From the IMG/VR virus record IMGVR_UViG_3300043410_001478, positions 1 through 26,278 of that record: DNA of 26,278 nucleotides, one strand, 5' to 3'. Shown one piece after another: positions 13,480-20,448 of this stretch; positions within the stretch are counted from its first letter, which is position 1, and the number at the start of each line of letters is the position of its first letter. The notes under the pieces were generated by a model. It searched no databases, had not been told where the DNA came from, and was given only the letters and a program-made list of their open reading frames with translations. The position numbers and the translations under genes were made by a program. The DNA is from a virus.

Positions 13480-13910
13480 TTGATATCACTAAGCAATACC
13501 GCACGCGCAGCGGTATGACCGTGAGTGAACTACGGCATGCTTTATTCAATACTGTTGAAGGAAAAATCCATGCTGCGCGGCCTATCTACACGCAGTGGAA
13601 TCAGGATACAGGCAAGTGCGTTGTCCTCGGCCGCGAAGAATATGATTTGATGGAGGTTGAAGTGACCAACGAAGAGTTGTTTGAGACACTGAACAAAGCA
13701 GAAGAGATGAGCCTTGAGAATTGGCGCATGTACCGCACCATGTACAACGCCGAGCTTGGCAAGCTGCAAGACCGCATTAAGCAACTAGAGGACACTTTGG
13801 AGCGCATTGAGGATATCACAATAGACTCTGCTTTTGATAAGATACAGCGCTTGGGCATCATCATGGCGTATGCATTCAATGCCCGCATGGGGAATAAGAA
13901 AGATGGATGA
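13476..13910 (+). CDS. Unknown phage protein: YRTRSG domain plus coiled coil
   Basis: This 144-residue protein begins at a GTG with GAGGGAGAAGG just upstream. Residues 1-60 (QYRTRSGMTVSELRHALFNT through EEYDLMEV) match the layout of the preceding protein's N-terminal domain, so the two are paralogues. A long charged coiled coil follows (ELGKLQDRIKQLEDTLERIE). The C-terminus MGNKKDG overlaps the next gene's start, a diverged form of the repeated GEKKD junction that organises the genes up to 16.0 kb. Confidence 0.78.
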   Translation: MIDITKQYRTRSGMTVSELRHALFNTVEGKIHAARPIYTQWNQDTGKCVVLGREEYDLMEVEVTNEELFETLNKAEEMSLENWRMYRTMYNAELGKLQDRIKQLEDTLERIEDITIDSAFDKIQRLGIIMAYAFNARMGNKKDG

Positions 13911-14211
13911 TCTTGTGAAGCGGCTGCGCAATCCAAAAGGGGACAGTGGCTCTGACTTCAATGCTACCTATTGGGTGGGGTTGATTACTGAAGCCGCCGA
14001 CCGCATTGAGAAACTGGAGCGTGAAAAGGCTTCTTGGAAAGGAGCGTATGACGGTGCTGTTTTAGCATTGACTGAACGCAACAAAGAACTGGAAGCGGCG
14101 CTGCGGGAGATTGCAGACGGCCCGCGTGACGCAGATAAATCTTATGCTGAATTGTTCGTAGAGGTCTGCATGGAAGCCCGCGCTGCACTAGGGGAGAAGA
14201 AAGATGACTGA
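13903..14211 (+). CDS. Small MDDLVKRLRN-family coiled-coil protein (copy 1)
   Basis: This 102-residue protein opens MDDLVKRLRNPKGDSGSDFN, nearly identical in its first ten residues (and in DNA) to the gene at 15455. Then come AADRIEKLEREKASW, a coiled coil (LALTERNKELEAALREIADG), and the tail AARAALGEKKDD. The ATG at 13903 overlaps the previous stop; an upstream in-frame start would extend it into that gene. The last codons CTAGGGGAGAAGAAAG are the SD for the next gene. Such modular small proteins are common in alphaproteobacterial phages and their role is unknown. Confidence 0.78.
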   Translation: MDDLVKRLRNPKGDSGSDFNATYWVGLITEAADRIEKLEREKASWKGAYDGAVLALTERNKELEAALREIADGPRDADKSYAELFVEVCMEARAALGEKKDD

Positions 14212-14473
14212 CATTTTGAAAAGGCTGACGGACTACATCGCACAATGCCCATCCGCAAATGGCCGGACATTCCATGAAATGGATGAAGAGGTTTTGATCG
14301 CTCAATCCGCTGATGAGATCGCAAAACTACGGGCTGCGCTGCGGAAAATTGCTGCCATTGAAGATGAGCATATCAACGTGCCAAAGACTAATGAAGGTGC
14401 AAACCTTTGGGCTTGCCTAGCCATGTGCGTTGAGCTTGCTGAAACCGCATTAGAGGAGAAAAAAGATGACTAA
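14204..14473 (+). CDS. Small helical protein of the GEKKD-tail family
   Basis: This 89-residue protein starts MTDILKRLTDYIAQCPSANG, then SADEIAKLRAALRKIAAIED and LAMCVELAETALEEKKDD. It shares the plan of its neighbours: an N-terminal xDxLKRL motif, a short coiled coil with LRAALRKI, and the EKKDD end. The start ATG lies within the previous gene's tail, seven bases after GGGGAG. Function unknown. Overlaps on both sides make it a clear coupled cistron. Confidence 0.78.
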   Translation: MTDILKRLTDYIAQCPSANGRTFHEMDEEVLIAQSADEIAKLRAALRKIAAIEDEHINVPKTNEGANLWACLAMCVELAETALEEKKDD

Positions 14474-14723
14474 AGCTGAAATCTATGAAAACGCCTTGCG
14501 TACCATTGCCCGCCATGCGTTGCGGCGCAGGATGGTTAAAGACCCTATGCCTTTGAAGGAGTTTTATGACCCTTTGTGTGGCATTAATAAGCTGTCAGCA
14601 TTTGGGGGCTGGGATGAGTTCCTTGCCAGCAAAACGCGCCGCAATGAGCTTGCTGAAATCTTTGAGCAGCTTGGTGACATTGCCGTGAAAGCTTTGGAGG
14701 ATGGGGAGAAGAAAGATGGATGA
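14466..14723 (+). CDS. Small protein of the GEKKD-tail family, unknown
   Basis: This 85-residue protein opens MTKAEIYENALRTIARHALR, then RRMVKDPMPLKEFYDPLCGI, and ends IAVKALEDGEKKDG. It is helical and has no recognised domain. The SD GAGGAG is encoded by the Glu-Glu codons of the previous gene's tail with a 7-base spacer. Its own tail again encodes GGGGAG for the next gene. The central part differs from its neighbours, so only the ends are conserved in this array. Confidence 0.77.
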   Translation: MTKAEIYENALRTIARHALRRRMVKDPMPLKEFYDPLCGINKLSAFGGWDEFLASKTRRNELAEIFEQLGDIAVKALEDGEKKDG

Positions 14724-14946
14724 TTACGATGATCGTGAAGCCGCAGAAGCTTTTGACTGGGCGATGCAATGTAAAGAAGATGAAACGGAGAAGATGAAAG
14801 CCCGCATTGAGCAACTGGAAGCGGCGCTGCGGTTTTATGCAGAAAACTGTAGCGGTGACATGAAGGTTTACAAAACCATCATCGGGCCTTCAGGAGACTA
14901 CGGTGACGTTGCTAAAGCTGCACTAGGGGAGAAGAAAGATGACTGA
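14716..14946 (+). CDS. Small coiled-coil protein of the GEKKD-tail family
   Basis: This 76-residue protein opens MDDYDDREAAEAFDWAMQCK, then KMKARIEQLEAALRFYAENC and VAKAALGEKKDD. The RIEQLEAALRFY segment is shared in style with other family members. The ATG at 14716 has GGGGAG seven bases upstream; a start at 14701 would include the SD itself. It overlaps its downstream neighbour by eight bases. Function unknown. Confidence 0.77.
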   Translation: MDDYDDREAAEAFDWAMQCKEDETEKMKARIEQLEAALRFYAENCSGDMKVYKTIIGPSGDYGDVAKAALGEKKDD

Positions 14947-15247
14947 TGTAATTGATCTCAATTTGCGCCGTCCACCTGTAGTATACACAATTAACATTGC
15001 TCATCATTATGACGGAACACTTGAGTTTGAAATAAAAGATGTGGCTGATGATCCGCGTAGTCGTGACGCAGTCATACACGCTTTCAAAAGAATTAGCGGC
15101 GCTGAAGAACGTATTGAAGCATTAGAACAGGCATTGAAGCATTACGCTTGTGATTGCGTTGATCCAAGCTGTGAAGCTGGTGACAATGAAAGCATTATGT
15201 GCGGCCTAGCTGCCCGCACTGCATTAGGGGAGAAAGCTGATGAATGA
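14939..15247 (+). CDS. Small protein of the GEKKD-tail family, unknown
   Basis: This 102-residue protein has a distinctive N-terminus (MTDVIDLNLRRPPVVYTINI, then HHYDGTLEFEIKDVADDPRS) that looks like a beta hairpin. A family-type coiled coil follows (AEERIEALEQALKHYACDCV) with four cysteines in the C-terminal third (CDCVDPSC and later SIMCG), then ARTALGEKADE. Cysteine spacing could allow metal binding. The start overlaps the preceding gene by eight bases with SD GGGGAG at 14926-14931. Confidence 0.77.
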   Translation: MTDVIDLNLRRPPVVYTINIAHHYDGTLEFEIKDVADDPRSRDAVIHAFKRISGAEERIEALEQALKHYACDCVDPSCEAGDNESIMCGLAARTALGEKADE

Positions 15248-15455
15248 TTGGAACCCTATAGAAACCGCGCCAAAGGATGGAACGCATTTCCTTGCATATT
15301 GGCCAAAACATGAGCTTGATCCGCATATGAAGCAATATCACGTTTGTCACTATGCACATGGCGCTATTTGGCCCTGTTGGATTACTGAAAACGATTTACC
15401 AACTCATTGGATGCCTTTGCCTCCCCCGCCAACAGATGAACAGGAGTGGGACTGA
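15240..15455 (+). CDS. DUF551-like phage protein
   Basis: This 71-residue protein contains DWNPIETAPKDGTHFLAYWP at the start and WITENDLPTHWMPLPPPPTD at the end. This is the diagnostic WxPIETAPKDGT...THWMPLPxPP frame of the DUF551-type small phage proteins. The domain is very common in early regions of phages and prophages, with no established biochemical function. SD GGGGAG lies seven bases upstream within the previous gene. Its stop TGA overlaps the next ATG. Confidence 0.88.
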   Translation: MNDWNPIETAPKDGTHFLAYWPKHELDPHMKQYHVCHYAHGAIWPCWITENDLPTHWMPLPPPPTDEQEWD

Positions 15456-16036
15456 TGGATGATCTTGTGAAGCGACTGCGGAACACAGGTGAAGGCGACC
15501 TGTATTTTGTTCCATATACAACAAAGGTGCTTATTGATACTGCCGCCGACCGCATTGAGGCGCTGGAAGCGGCGCGTGACGGCGCATACACAGAACGCAA
15601 TCGCTTAGTCGCACTTCTTGCCAGCATCTATCCATCTGGCGTGAAGAAGACAGCAATACCCGGCTGGGATGAGGCGTGGCACGGATGCGTTTATATTGAC
15701 CTACCAGTAGGACAAGCGTCATGGCACTTCCACGATAGTGAAGCGCATTTGTTTGCTCATTTGCCTTCGTATGAAGGTGAATGGGATGGGCATACAACGG
15801 AAGAAAAGTATGAACGTCTTCTTCTTGCAGGAAGCCATGCCAATCAAAAAGATGAATTGCTTATAGATTACATGAAATTTGCAGATGAATTAGTAGTGCA
15901 AACAAAAACACAGAAAGCCCGCATTGAGGTGCTGGAGAAGGCGCTGCGGGAAATTCATGAATATCCAATGGCGTTTGCAGCGCGACAGATTTTGTTCAAA
16001 GCACTAGGGGAGAAGTATGATCCTTCAACTGACTGA
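15455..16036 (+). CDS. MDDLVKRLRN-family protein (copy 2) with WDGHTTEEKY region
   Basis: This 193-residue protein begins MDDLVKRLRNTGEGDLYFVP, repeating the start of the gene at 13903, then AADRIEALEAARDGAYTERN. A middle domain follows (GWDEAWHGCVYIDLPVGQAS, then WHFHDSEAHLFAHLPSYEGE and WDGHTTEEKYERLL) that I recognise from other small phage proteins without a known function. The C-terminal coiled coil KARIEVLEKALREIHEYPMA leads to ALGEKYDPSTD. It appears to be a fusion of the short-family ends with an inserted domain. The last codons contain the SD for the next gene. Confidence 0.78.
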   Translation: MDDLVKRLRNTGEGDLYFVPYTTKVLIDTAADRIEALEAARDGAYTERNRLVALLASIYPSGVKKTAIPGWDEAWHGCVYIDLPVGQASWHFHDSEAHLFAHLPSYEGEWDGHTTEEKYERLLLAGSHANQKDELLIDYMKFADELVVQTKTQKARIEVLEKALREIHEYPMAFAARQILFKALGEKYDPSTD

Positions 16037-16232
16037 GCTAATCCCAATGACAACGCCGCTTGGCAAAGGATATGCGATCCTTGTAGAAGGCGGACAGCAT
16101 GATCAGTATTGGACGGTTGCGCTTGAGAGCGGCGCGCTCGTGACGTTCAGACAAGATCAAATCAGGATCGCAAAAAGCTACACACACAGCCGAGGCATAA
16201 CCAACAAACAAATGCGGAAGATCATCAAATGA
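16017..16232 (+). CDS. Small phage protein, unknown (71 residues)
   Basis: The ORF starts at the ATG at 16017, four bases after GGGGAG in the previous gene; an internal ATG at 16047 is an alternative. The core reads GYAILVEGGQHDQYWTVALE then ALVTFRQDQIRIAKSYTHSR and GITNKQMRKIIK. It is a compact beta-rich unit with a basic C-terminal end, possibly nucleic-acid binding. No known function. It overlaps the glycosyltransferase start by four bases. Confidence 0.75.
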   Translation: MILQLTELIPMTTPLGKGYAILVEGGQHDQYWTVALESGALVTFRQDQIRIAKSYTHSRGITNKQMRKIIK

Positions 16233-16942
16233 TCCACTTCATATACCCAGTAACCGACAAGACTCGCCCGTGGTCAGTAGTCAATACGTTGGCCGTGAAG
16301 CTTGCGCGTAAGCACAACCCAGATGCAGAGATCGTTGTGTGGACCAACAAGTCTGAGCGCGTGCCTGACATCCATGCAAAGAATATTCGCGTGCGCCAGA
16401 CAACGCTGCCAGACGAGATCAGGGGCGTTAAGATCATCTATCCACAATATGTGGCCGACGTGTTTCGCCTGCAGCTCTTGAGCATTTATGGCGGCGTCTA
16501 CATGGACACAGACATGCTGTCGCTACAGCCCGTGCACCAACTCGTCGAAGACAGGTTGATCCTGTCGTGGGAGACGGCTGAAGAGAAGTCGATCTGCAAT
16601 GCGCTGATGTTGGCCAATCCCGGTAATGCATTCGTCGATGAATGGTTGGCCAACATGCCACGCGCTTTGTCATCGCCGATCTGGGCATATGGCGGTGTCG
16701 TCCTTCCCATGTTGATGGTCTCTGGCCCAACATTGTGGGAGCATCGTACCATCATGCCGCACACATTTGCCTGCCCGCTTGACCTGTCAAAGAACTGGAT
16801 GTTCGACCCAGCGCTGAAGGAAGAGGCGAAACAAAAGATCTCAAGCGACACGCATGCCATCCACGTCTTTGAGACATATTGGCGCGATCAGCTCAACACC
16901 GGCAACGGCTGTCTGTTTGATGAATTAGAGGAGCATGTCTGA
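16229..16942 (+). CDS. Glycosyltransferase with DXD motif (GT32 / Gly_transf_sug type)
   Basis: This 237-residue protein has the GT-A fold hallmarks of the sugar-binding DXD family. They are IVVWTN near 35-40, YVADVFRLQLLSIYGGVYMD at 74-93, and DTD at 93-95 for metal and nucleotide-sugar binding. C-terminal VFETYWRDQ follows HAIHVF. The reaction would be transfer of a hexose from a nucleotide sugar to an acceptor. In phages such enzymes modify virion DNA bases, virion proteins or host surface glycans. It lies between small early genes and the YqaJ exonuclease, which hints at DNA-related or host-modifying use rather than virion assembly, but the acceptor is unknown. The stop overlaps the exonuclease start by one base. 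Confidence 0.85.
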   Translation: MIHFIYPVTDKTRPWSVVNTLAVKLARKHNPDAEIVVWTNKSERVPDIHAKNIRVRQTTLPDEIRGVKIIYPQYVADVFRLQLLSIYGGVYMDTDMLSLQPVHQLVEDRLILSWETAEEKSICNALMLANPGNAFVDEWLANMPRALSSPIWAYGGVVLPMLMVSGPTLWEHRTIMPHTFACPLDLSKNWMFDPALKEEAKQKISSDTHAIHVFETYWRDQLNTGNGCLFDELEEHV

Positions 16943-17808
16943 TGGAACAACGCAGTGAAGGCTGGTTTAAACAGCGTAAGGGCCGCGTGACTGGATCGAG
17001 CGTTGGCGCGATCCTCGGCCTGTCACCGTTTATGAAGCCGGATGACGTGATGCGCCGCATGGTGCGTGAGTATCATGGCGCGAAGTCCGAGTTTCAAGGC
17101 AATGCAGCAACGCAGTGGGGCACGATGAACGAGCCCGGCGCGCTTGTTGAATATGAGATGGAGACGGGCTGCAAGGTCGAGCTGTGCGGCTTCTACACCT
17201 ATGAAGATTGGTTTGGCGCATCACCAGACGGCCTTGTCGGCAGCAACGGCCTGATCGAGATCAAGTGCCCATACAGCATGCGCAAGGGCGAAGGACGGTT
17301 CAAGAGCGCCAAGGAGCAGATGCATTACTATGCGCAGATGCAGGTGCAGCTATTTGTGACCGGCCGCGACTTCTGCGACTTCTATCAGTGGTGCCCGAGC
17401 ATGACGGCTCTTGAGGTTGTGCAGCGTGATGAGACATTCATCACCAATGCCATGAAGGAACTGCGCGCCTTTTATGAGGCCTATCTGATTGAGGTGACAA
17501 AGCCTGAGCGCCATCTTGCGCCTAAGCGCGCAGAGTTCGACGCGCCGCAGATCATTGCCGAATATGACGACACGATCGAAGCGATCAAGCTTTATGAAGA
17601 ACGCAAGAAGGAGCTGCTTGACAAGCTGGTCGAGATCGCAGGCGGTCGTGATGCAATGTTTGGCACGCGCAAGCTCACCATGACCAAGCGCGATGGTGCG
17701 ATCCCTTATGCGAAAATCGTGAAAGAGCACCTGCCGGATCTGAACCTTGAACCCTATCGCGGCAAGCCCGTTGAATATTGGATACTGAGCAATGGGAAAG
17801 AGAAGTGA
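16942..17808 (+). CDS. YqaJ-family recombination exonuclease (lambda Exo-like)
   Basis: This 288-residue 5'-3' exonuclease resects double-stranded ends to feed strand annealing. The N-terminus RSEGWFKQRKGRVTGSSVGA is the typical YqaJ opening. The PD-(D/E)xK core has E64, D96 in ASPDGLVG, and E106/K108 in GLIEIKCP. A helical C-terminal part (AIKLYEERKKELLDKLVEIA) closes the family-length protein. It should work with the Sak4-type ATPase and SSB-like protein about 5 kb upstream on the same strand. All catalytic positions appear intact. Confidence 0.92.
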   Translation: MEQRSEGWFKQRKGRVTGSSVGAILGLSPFMKPDDVMRRMVREYHGAKSEFQGNAATQWGTMNEPGALVEYEMETGCKVELCGFYTYEDWFGASPDGLVGSNGLIEIKCPYSMRKGEGRFKSAKEQMHYYAQMQVQLFVTGRDFCDFYQWCPSMTALEVVQRDETFITNAMKELRAFYEAYLIEVTKPERHLAPKRAEFDAPQIIAEYDDTIEAIKLYEERKKELLDKLVEIAGGRDAMFGTRKLTMTKRDGAIPYAKIVKEHLPDLNLEPYRGKPVEYWILSNGKEK

Positions 17809-18301
17809 CCTCCCCCGTAGCAAGATGGATTTCTACAGCACGCCTTACGAGGCTGTGCTGCCATTGCTTAAGCACCTGCCTGCGGGCACTGCGTTCTGCG
17901 AGCCGTGCGCTGGCGAGGGCCATCTTATCACCCATCTGGAGCGGCATGGTCATCGCTGTGTTGCTGCTTACGACGCAGATGCCCGGTCATCGTACACACA
18001 CCATGATGCGGCGTTTCTTACGCACGCGGATGTGGGTCAGGCCACGCATATCATTACGAACCCGCCGTGGTCCCGGCCTGTGCTTCACCAGCTCATTGAG
18101 CGGTGTTCAATGCTGCGCCCGACGTGGTTCCTGTTCGATGCCGACTGGATGTTTACTAAGCAGGCCCGTCAATATCTCGACAGGTGTCATTTAATTGTCA
18201 GTGTGGGGCGCGTGAAGTGGTTCGGAAATACAGTTGGCAAAGACAACTGCTGCTGGTACAAGTTTCACAGCCCAACTAAAGAGACCAGATTCCATGCTTA
18301 G
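17792..18301 (+). CDS. SAM-dependent methyltransferase with NPPW motif (probable DNA adenine methyltransferase)
   Basis: This 169-residue class I methyltransferase has SAM-binding motif I FCEPCAGEGHL (E37-G43), an acidic residue ending strand 2 (AYDAD) and catalytic motif NPPW at 90-93, typical of N6-adenine or N4-cytosine enzymes. VGRVKWFGNT follows near the C-terminus. It lacks an obvious target-recognition domain, so specificity cannot be read. The ATG at 17792 overlaps the exonuclease gene; the ATG at 17825 (MDFYSTPYEA) is an alternative closer to homologues I recall. It is too short and wrongly organised to be a standard CcrM (DPPY), yet adenine methylation is relevant because the phage encodes a GcrA-like protein. 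Confidence 0.83.
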   Translation: MGKRSDLPRSKMDFYSTPYEAVLPLLKHLPAGTAFCEPCAGEGHLITHLERHGHRCVAAYDADARSSYTHHDAAFLTHADVGQATHIITNPPWSRPVLHQLIERCSMLRPTWFLFDADWMFTKQARQYLDRCHLIVSVGRVKWFGNTVGKDNCCWYKFHSPTKETRFHA

Positions 18302-20036
18302 ACCATACCAACAAGAAGCGCACGACAAGATCATCAAGTGGATCAAGAAGACCACCGAACCTTGCATGATTGAAGCAGCGACTGGCGCCGGCAAAAGCCA
18401 CATCATCGCAGAGCTTGCAAAGACTGTTCATGAGATGAGCGGCAAGCATGTGCTGTGCATCGCGCCTTCCAAGGAGCTAGTCGAGCAGAACCACGCGAAG
18501 TATCCCGGCGATGCTTCCTTCTTCTCGGCGAGCGTTGGCATCAAGTGCCGCGAGCATCCAGTTGTGTTTGGCACGCCTGTGACTGTGCTCAATAGCATTG
18601 AGCGCTTTGGCAATGAGATCGGCATGATCATCATTGACGAGTGCCACGGAATTACGCCCACGATCCGCAAGATCATCGAGCGCATACCCAACCCCAACAT
18701 GCGCGTTGTTGGCATGTCAGCGACGCCCTACAGGCTCGGCAGCGGCTATGTATTCAAGCAGTGGGAGAATGGCGGCCAAGCAAGCAAGAACGGCTTCTTT
18801 ACGCGCTGCGTCTATCGTATCCGCGCTCATGAGCTGATTGAGCAGGGCTACCTGACACCGCCGCTGATTGGTGACTTGAATGCCGAAAGCTACAAGACCA
18901 AGCATCTTCAGTTGAACAAGATGGGGCAGTTTGATGCCGCCGATGTCGAGCAGGCCTATCTCGGCCATGGTCGCAAGACGGCACGCATCATTGCTGACAT
19001 CGTCGAGCAGTCGCGTGATCGGCGTGGTGTCCTGATTTTCGCAGCGACTATTGCGCATGCCGAAGAGTGCCTTGCCAGCCTGCCGCCAGAACTGTCTGCG
19101 ATTGTGACCGGCGAGACGCCCAAGAAAGAGCGCGAGCGTATCTTGGCTGACTTCAAGGCTCAACGCATCAAATACATCGTCAACGTCGCTGTGCTCACGA
19201 CAGGCTTCGACGCAACGCATGTCGATGTGATCGCCATGATGCGCGCGACGGAATCGGTCGGCCTGATGCAGCAGATCATTGGCCGCGGCCTGCGTCTTCA
19301 TCCAGAAGGTGGCAAAGAGAACTGCCTTGTTCTGGATTATGCCGAGAATATTGAGCGGCATTGCCCAGACGGCGATATATTCAACCCTGAGATCAAGGAG
19401 AAAAAAAATGGAGAAACTGAAAACCTTCTTACATGTCGCTGTCCAGTTTGCGATGTCGATAATGTTTTTCGTGCTAGGCCTAACCCTGATCGCTACGGAG
19501 TTAATCTTCGGGGCTATTTTGTGGATCTTGATGGCATTGAGGTCCAAGGCGACTTCGGTCCCATTCCTGCGCACTTTGGACGACGCTGCACGGCAACGCA
19601 TCTCATCGGTAACGAACTTCGTCAGTGCTCGTACCGTTGGACTTCGAAGCTATGCATTGCATGCGAGCACCCGAATGACATTGCGGCTCGTCGATGCGAG
19701 GCTTGCAATGAAGAGCTGGTGGACCCGAACGAAAAGCTGAGACTGGCTGCAGAACGCAAGATCCGCGACCTGAAGCAGTGGCGCACTGAAAAGGTCGTCG
19801 GCTGGAAGGTTAACCTGAGCGTAAGCCGTTCTGGCAACCCCACAAAGATGGTCAAGGTTGTGACGGAAGATCATTCCTTCACCTTCTGGGTCCAGCTCGC
19901 GCCGAAGCACCCCGACGCTCGCGCGTTGTTGAACATGTTCAATGCGCTTGAAGGTTCGGCACCTTGGACGATCACCTATCGCAAGGTGGGTGACTTTTAC
20001 GAAGTGAGGGCTTTCAATCTTGAAATTGCCGCATGA
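18294..20036 (+). CDS. Superfamily 2 DEAD/DEAH-type helicase with C-terminal zinc-ribbon region
   Basis: This 580-residue helicase has Walker A ATGAGKS at 29-35, motif Ia APSKELVEQ, motif II DECH at 115-118, motif III SATPYR at 142-147, motif V TTGFD near 302-306 and motif VI QQIIGRGLRLHP at 326-337. The C-terminal part has cysteine pairs (CRCPVC at 381-386, then GRRC, and CIACEHPNDIAARRCEAC) and LVDPNEKLRLAAERK, suggesting DNA or partner binding by zinc ribbons. I chose the ATG at 18294, preceded by AAAGAGACCAGATTCC; an earlier start would lie deep in the methyltransferase gene. It likely remodels forks or branched DNA for recombination. An alternative-frame membrane ORF begins within it at 19408, right after an A8 run. 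Confidence 0.93.
   Translation: MLRPYQQEAHDKIIKWIKKTTEPCMIEAATGAGKSHIIAELAKTVHEMSGKHVLCIAPSKELVEQNHAKYPGDASFFSASVGIKCREHPVVFGTPVTVLNSIERFGNEIGMIIIDECHGITPTIRKIIERIPNPNMRVVGMSATPYRLGSGYVFKQWENGGQASKNGFFTRCVYRIRAHELIEQGYLTPPLIGDLNAESYKTKHLQLNKMGQFDAADVEQAYLGHGRKTARIIADIVEQSRDRRGVLIFAATIAHAEECLASLPPELSAIVTGETPKKERERILADFKAQRIKYIVNVAVLTTGFDATHVDVIAMMRATESVGLMQQIIGRGLRLHPEGGKENCLVLDYAENIERHCPDGDIFNPEIKEKKNGETENLLTCRCPVCDVDNVFRARPNPDRYGVNLRGYFVDLDGIEVQGDFGPIPAHFGRRCTATHLIGNELRQCSYRWTSKLCIACEHPNDIAARRCEACNEELVDPNEKLRLAAERKIRDLKQWRTEKVVGWKVNLSVSRSGNPTKMVKVVTEDHSFTFWVQLAPKHPDARALLNMFNALEGSAPWTITYRKVGDFYEVRAFNLEIAA
19408..19740 (+). CDS. Candidate overprinted membrane protein inside the helicase gene
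   Basis: A second frame within the helicase gene opens at an ATG at 19408 with a perfect AAGGAG (19395-19400) seven bases upstream. It encodes 110 residues starting MEKLKTFLHVAVQFAMSIMF. Residues 9-46 are almost entirely hydrophobic (SIMFFVLGLTLIATELIFGA then ILWILMAL), enough for two helices with a single Glu between. A basic, Arg-rich tail follows (RQRI, SARTVGLRSYALH, SWWTRTKS). This topology would suit a small holin or membrane effector, and no obvious holin lies beside the lytic enzyme. The helicase frame is clearly the ancestral one, so this is either true overprinting or chance. Confidence 0.35.
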   Translation: MEKLKTFLHVAVQFAMSIMFFVLGLTLIATELIFGAILWILMALRSKATSVPFLRTLDDAARQRISSVTNFVSARTVGLRSYALHASTRMTLRLVDARLAMKSWWTRTKS

Positions 20037-20448
20037 CATCCCGGTCTATGGTGACCAATCCTTCAGAGGTGATTGCCCGTCTGAAACAGCGGAGCAGGTC
20101 ACGTTCTTTGCGCGGATCCGTCGCAAATATCCCAACACATGGGGCAAGCTTGCGATCCATCCGCGCAATGAGGGCAAACGTACTCACTTCCAAGTGTCGC
20201 ATCAGAAAGCTGAAGGCATGACGGAAGGCGCACCTGACATCGTGATCCCCGGCAATCCATCTTTTGTGTGTGAGTTGAAGCGACGCGATCACACCAAATC
20301 AAAATTCCAACCGGGACAAGAAGAATATTTGCGTCTTGTGCAAGCAATAGGAGGCTTCGCCTGTGTGGCGTTGGGTGTCGATGCGGCAGAAGAAGCGTTC
20401 AATGAATATATGGGACGGTATTCAGAGACCAAGCGAGAAGATACATGA
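20020..20448 (+). CDS. VRR-NUC domain nuclease
   Basis: This 142-residue nuclease of the PD-(D/E)xK superfamily has E25 in ETAEQVTFF, HPRNEGKRTHFQVSHQKAEG near 47-66, GAPDIVIPG with D73, ELKRRD with E85/K87, and Q100. VRR-NUC enzymes cut branched or flap structures, and phage copies commonly sit beside an SF2 helicase as here. The start is a TTG at 20020 overlapping the helicase end, with GAGGG nine bases upstream. No in-frame ATG gives the full family N-terminus. The helicase-nuclease pair probably resolves replication or recombination intermediates. Confidence 0.88.
   Translation: MKLPHDIPVYGDQSFRGDCPSETAEQVTFFARIRRKYPNTWGKLAIHPRNEGKRTHFQVSHQKAEGMTEGAPDIVIPGNPSFVCELKRRDHTKSKFQPGQEEYLRLVQAIGGFACVALGVDAAEEAFNEYMGRYSETKREDT

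Noticed and set aside
19401-19408. Sequencing indel in the A8 run as an explanation for two open frames
   Set aside because: The helicase frame continues unbroken with conserved zinc-ribbon and NDIAARRC...LVDPNEKL features after the run, so no frameshift error is needed.
18717-19601. 294-codon minus-strand frame opposite the helicase
   Set aside because: It is an antisense shadow covering conserved helicase motifs, without a start signal or recognisable protein pattern.
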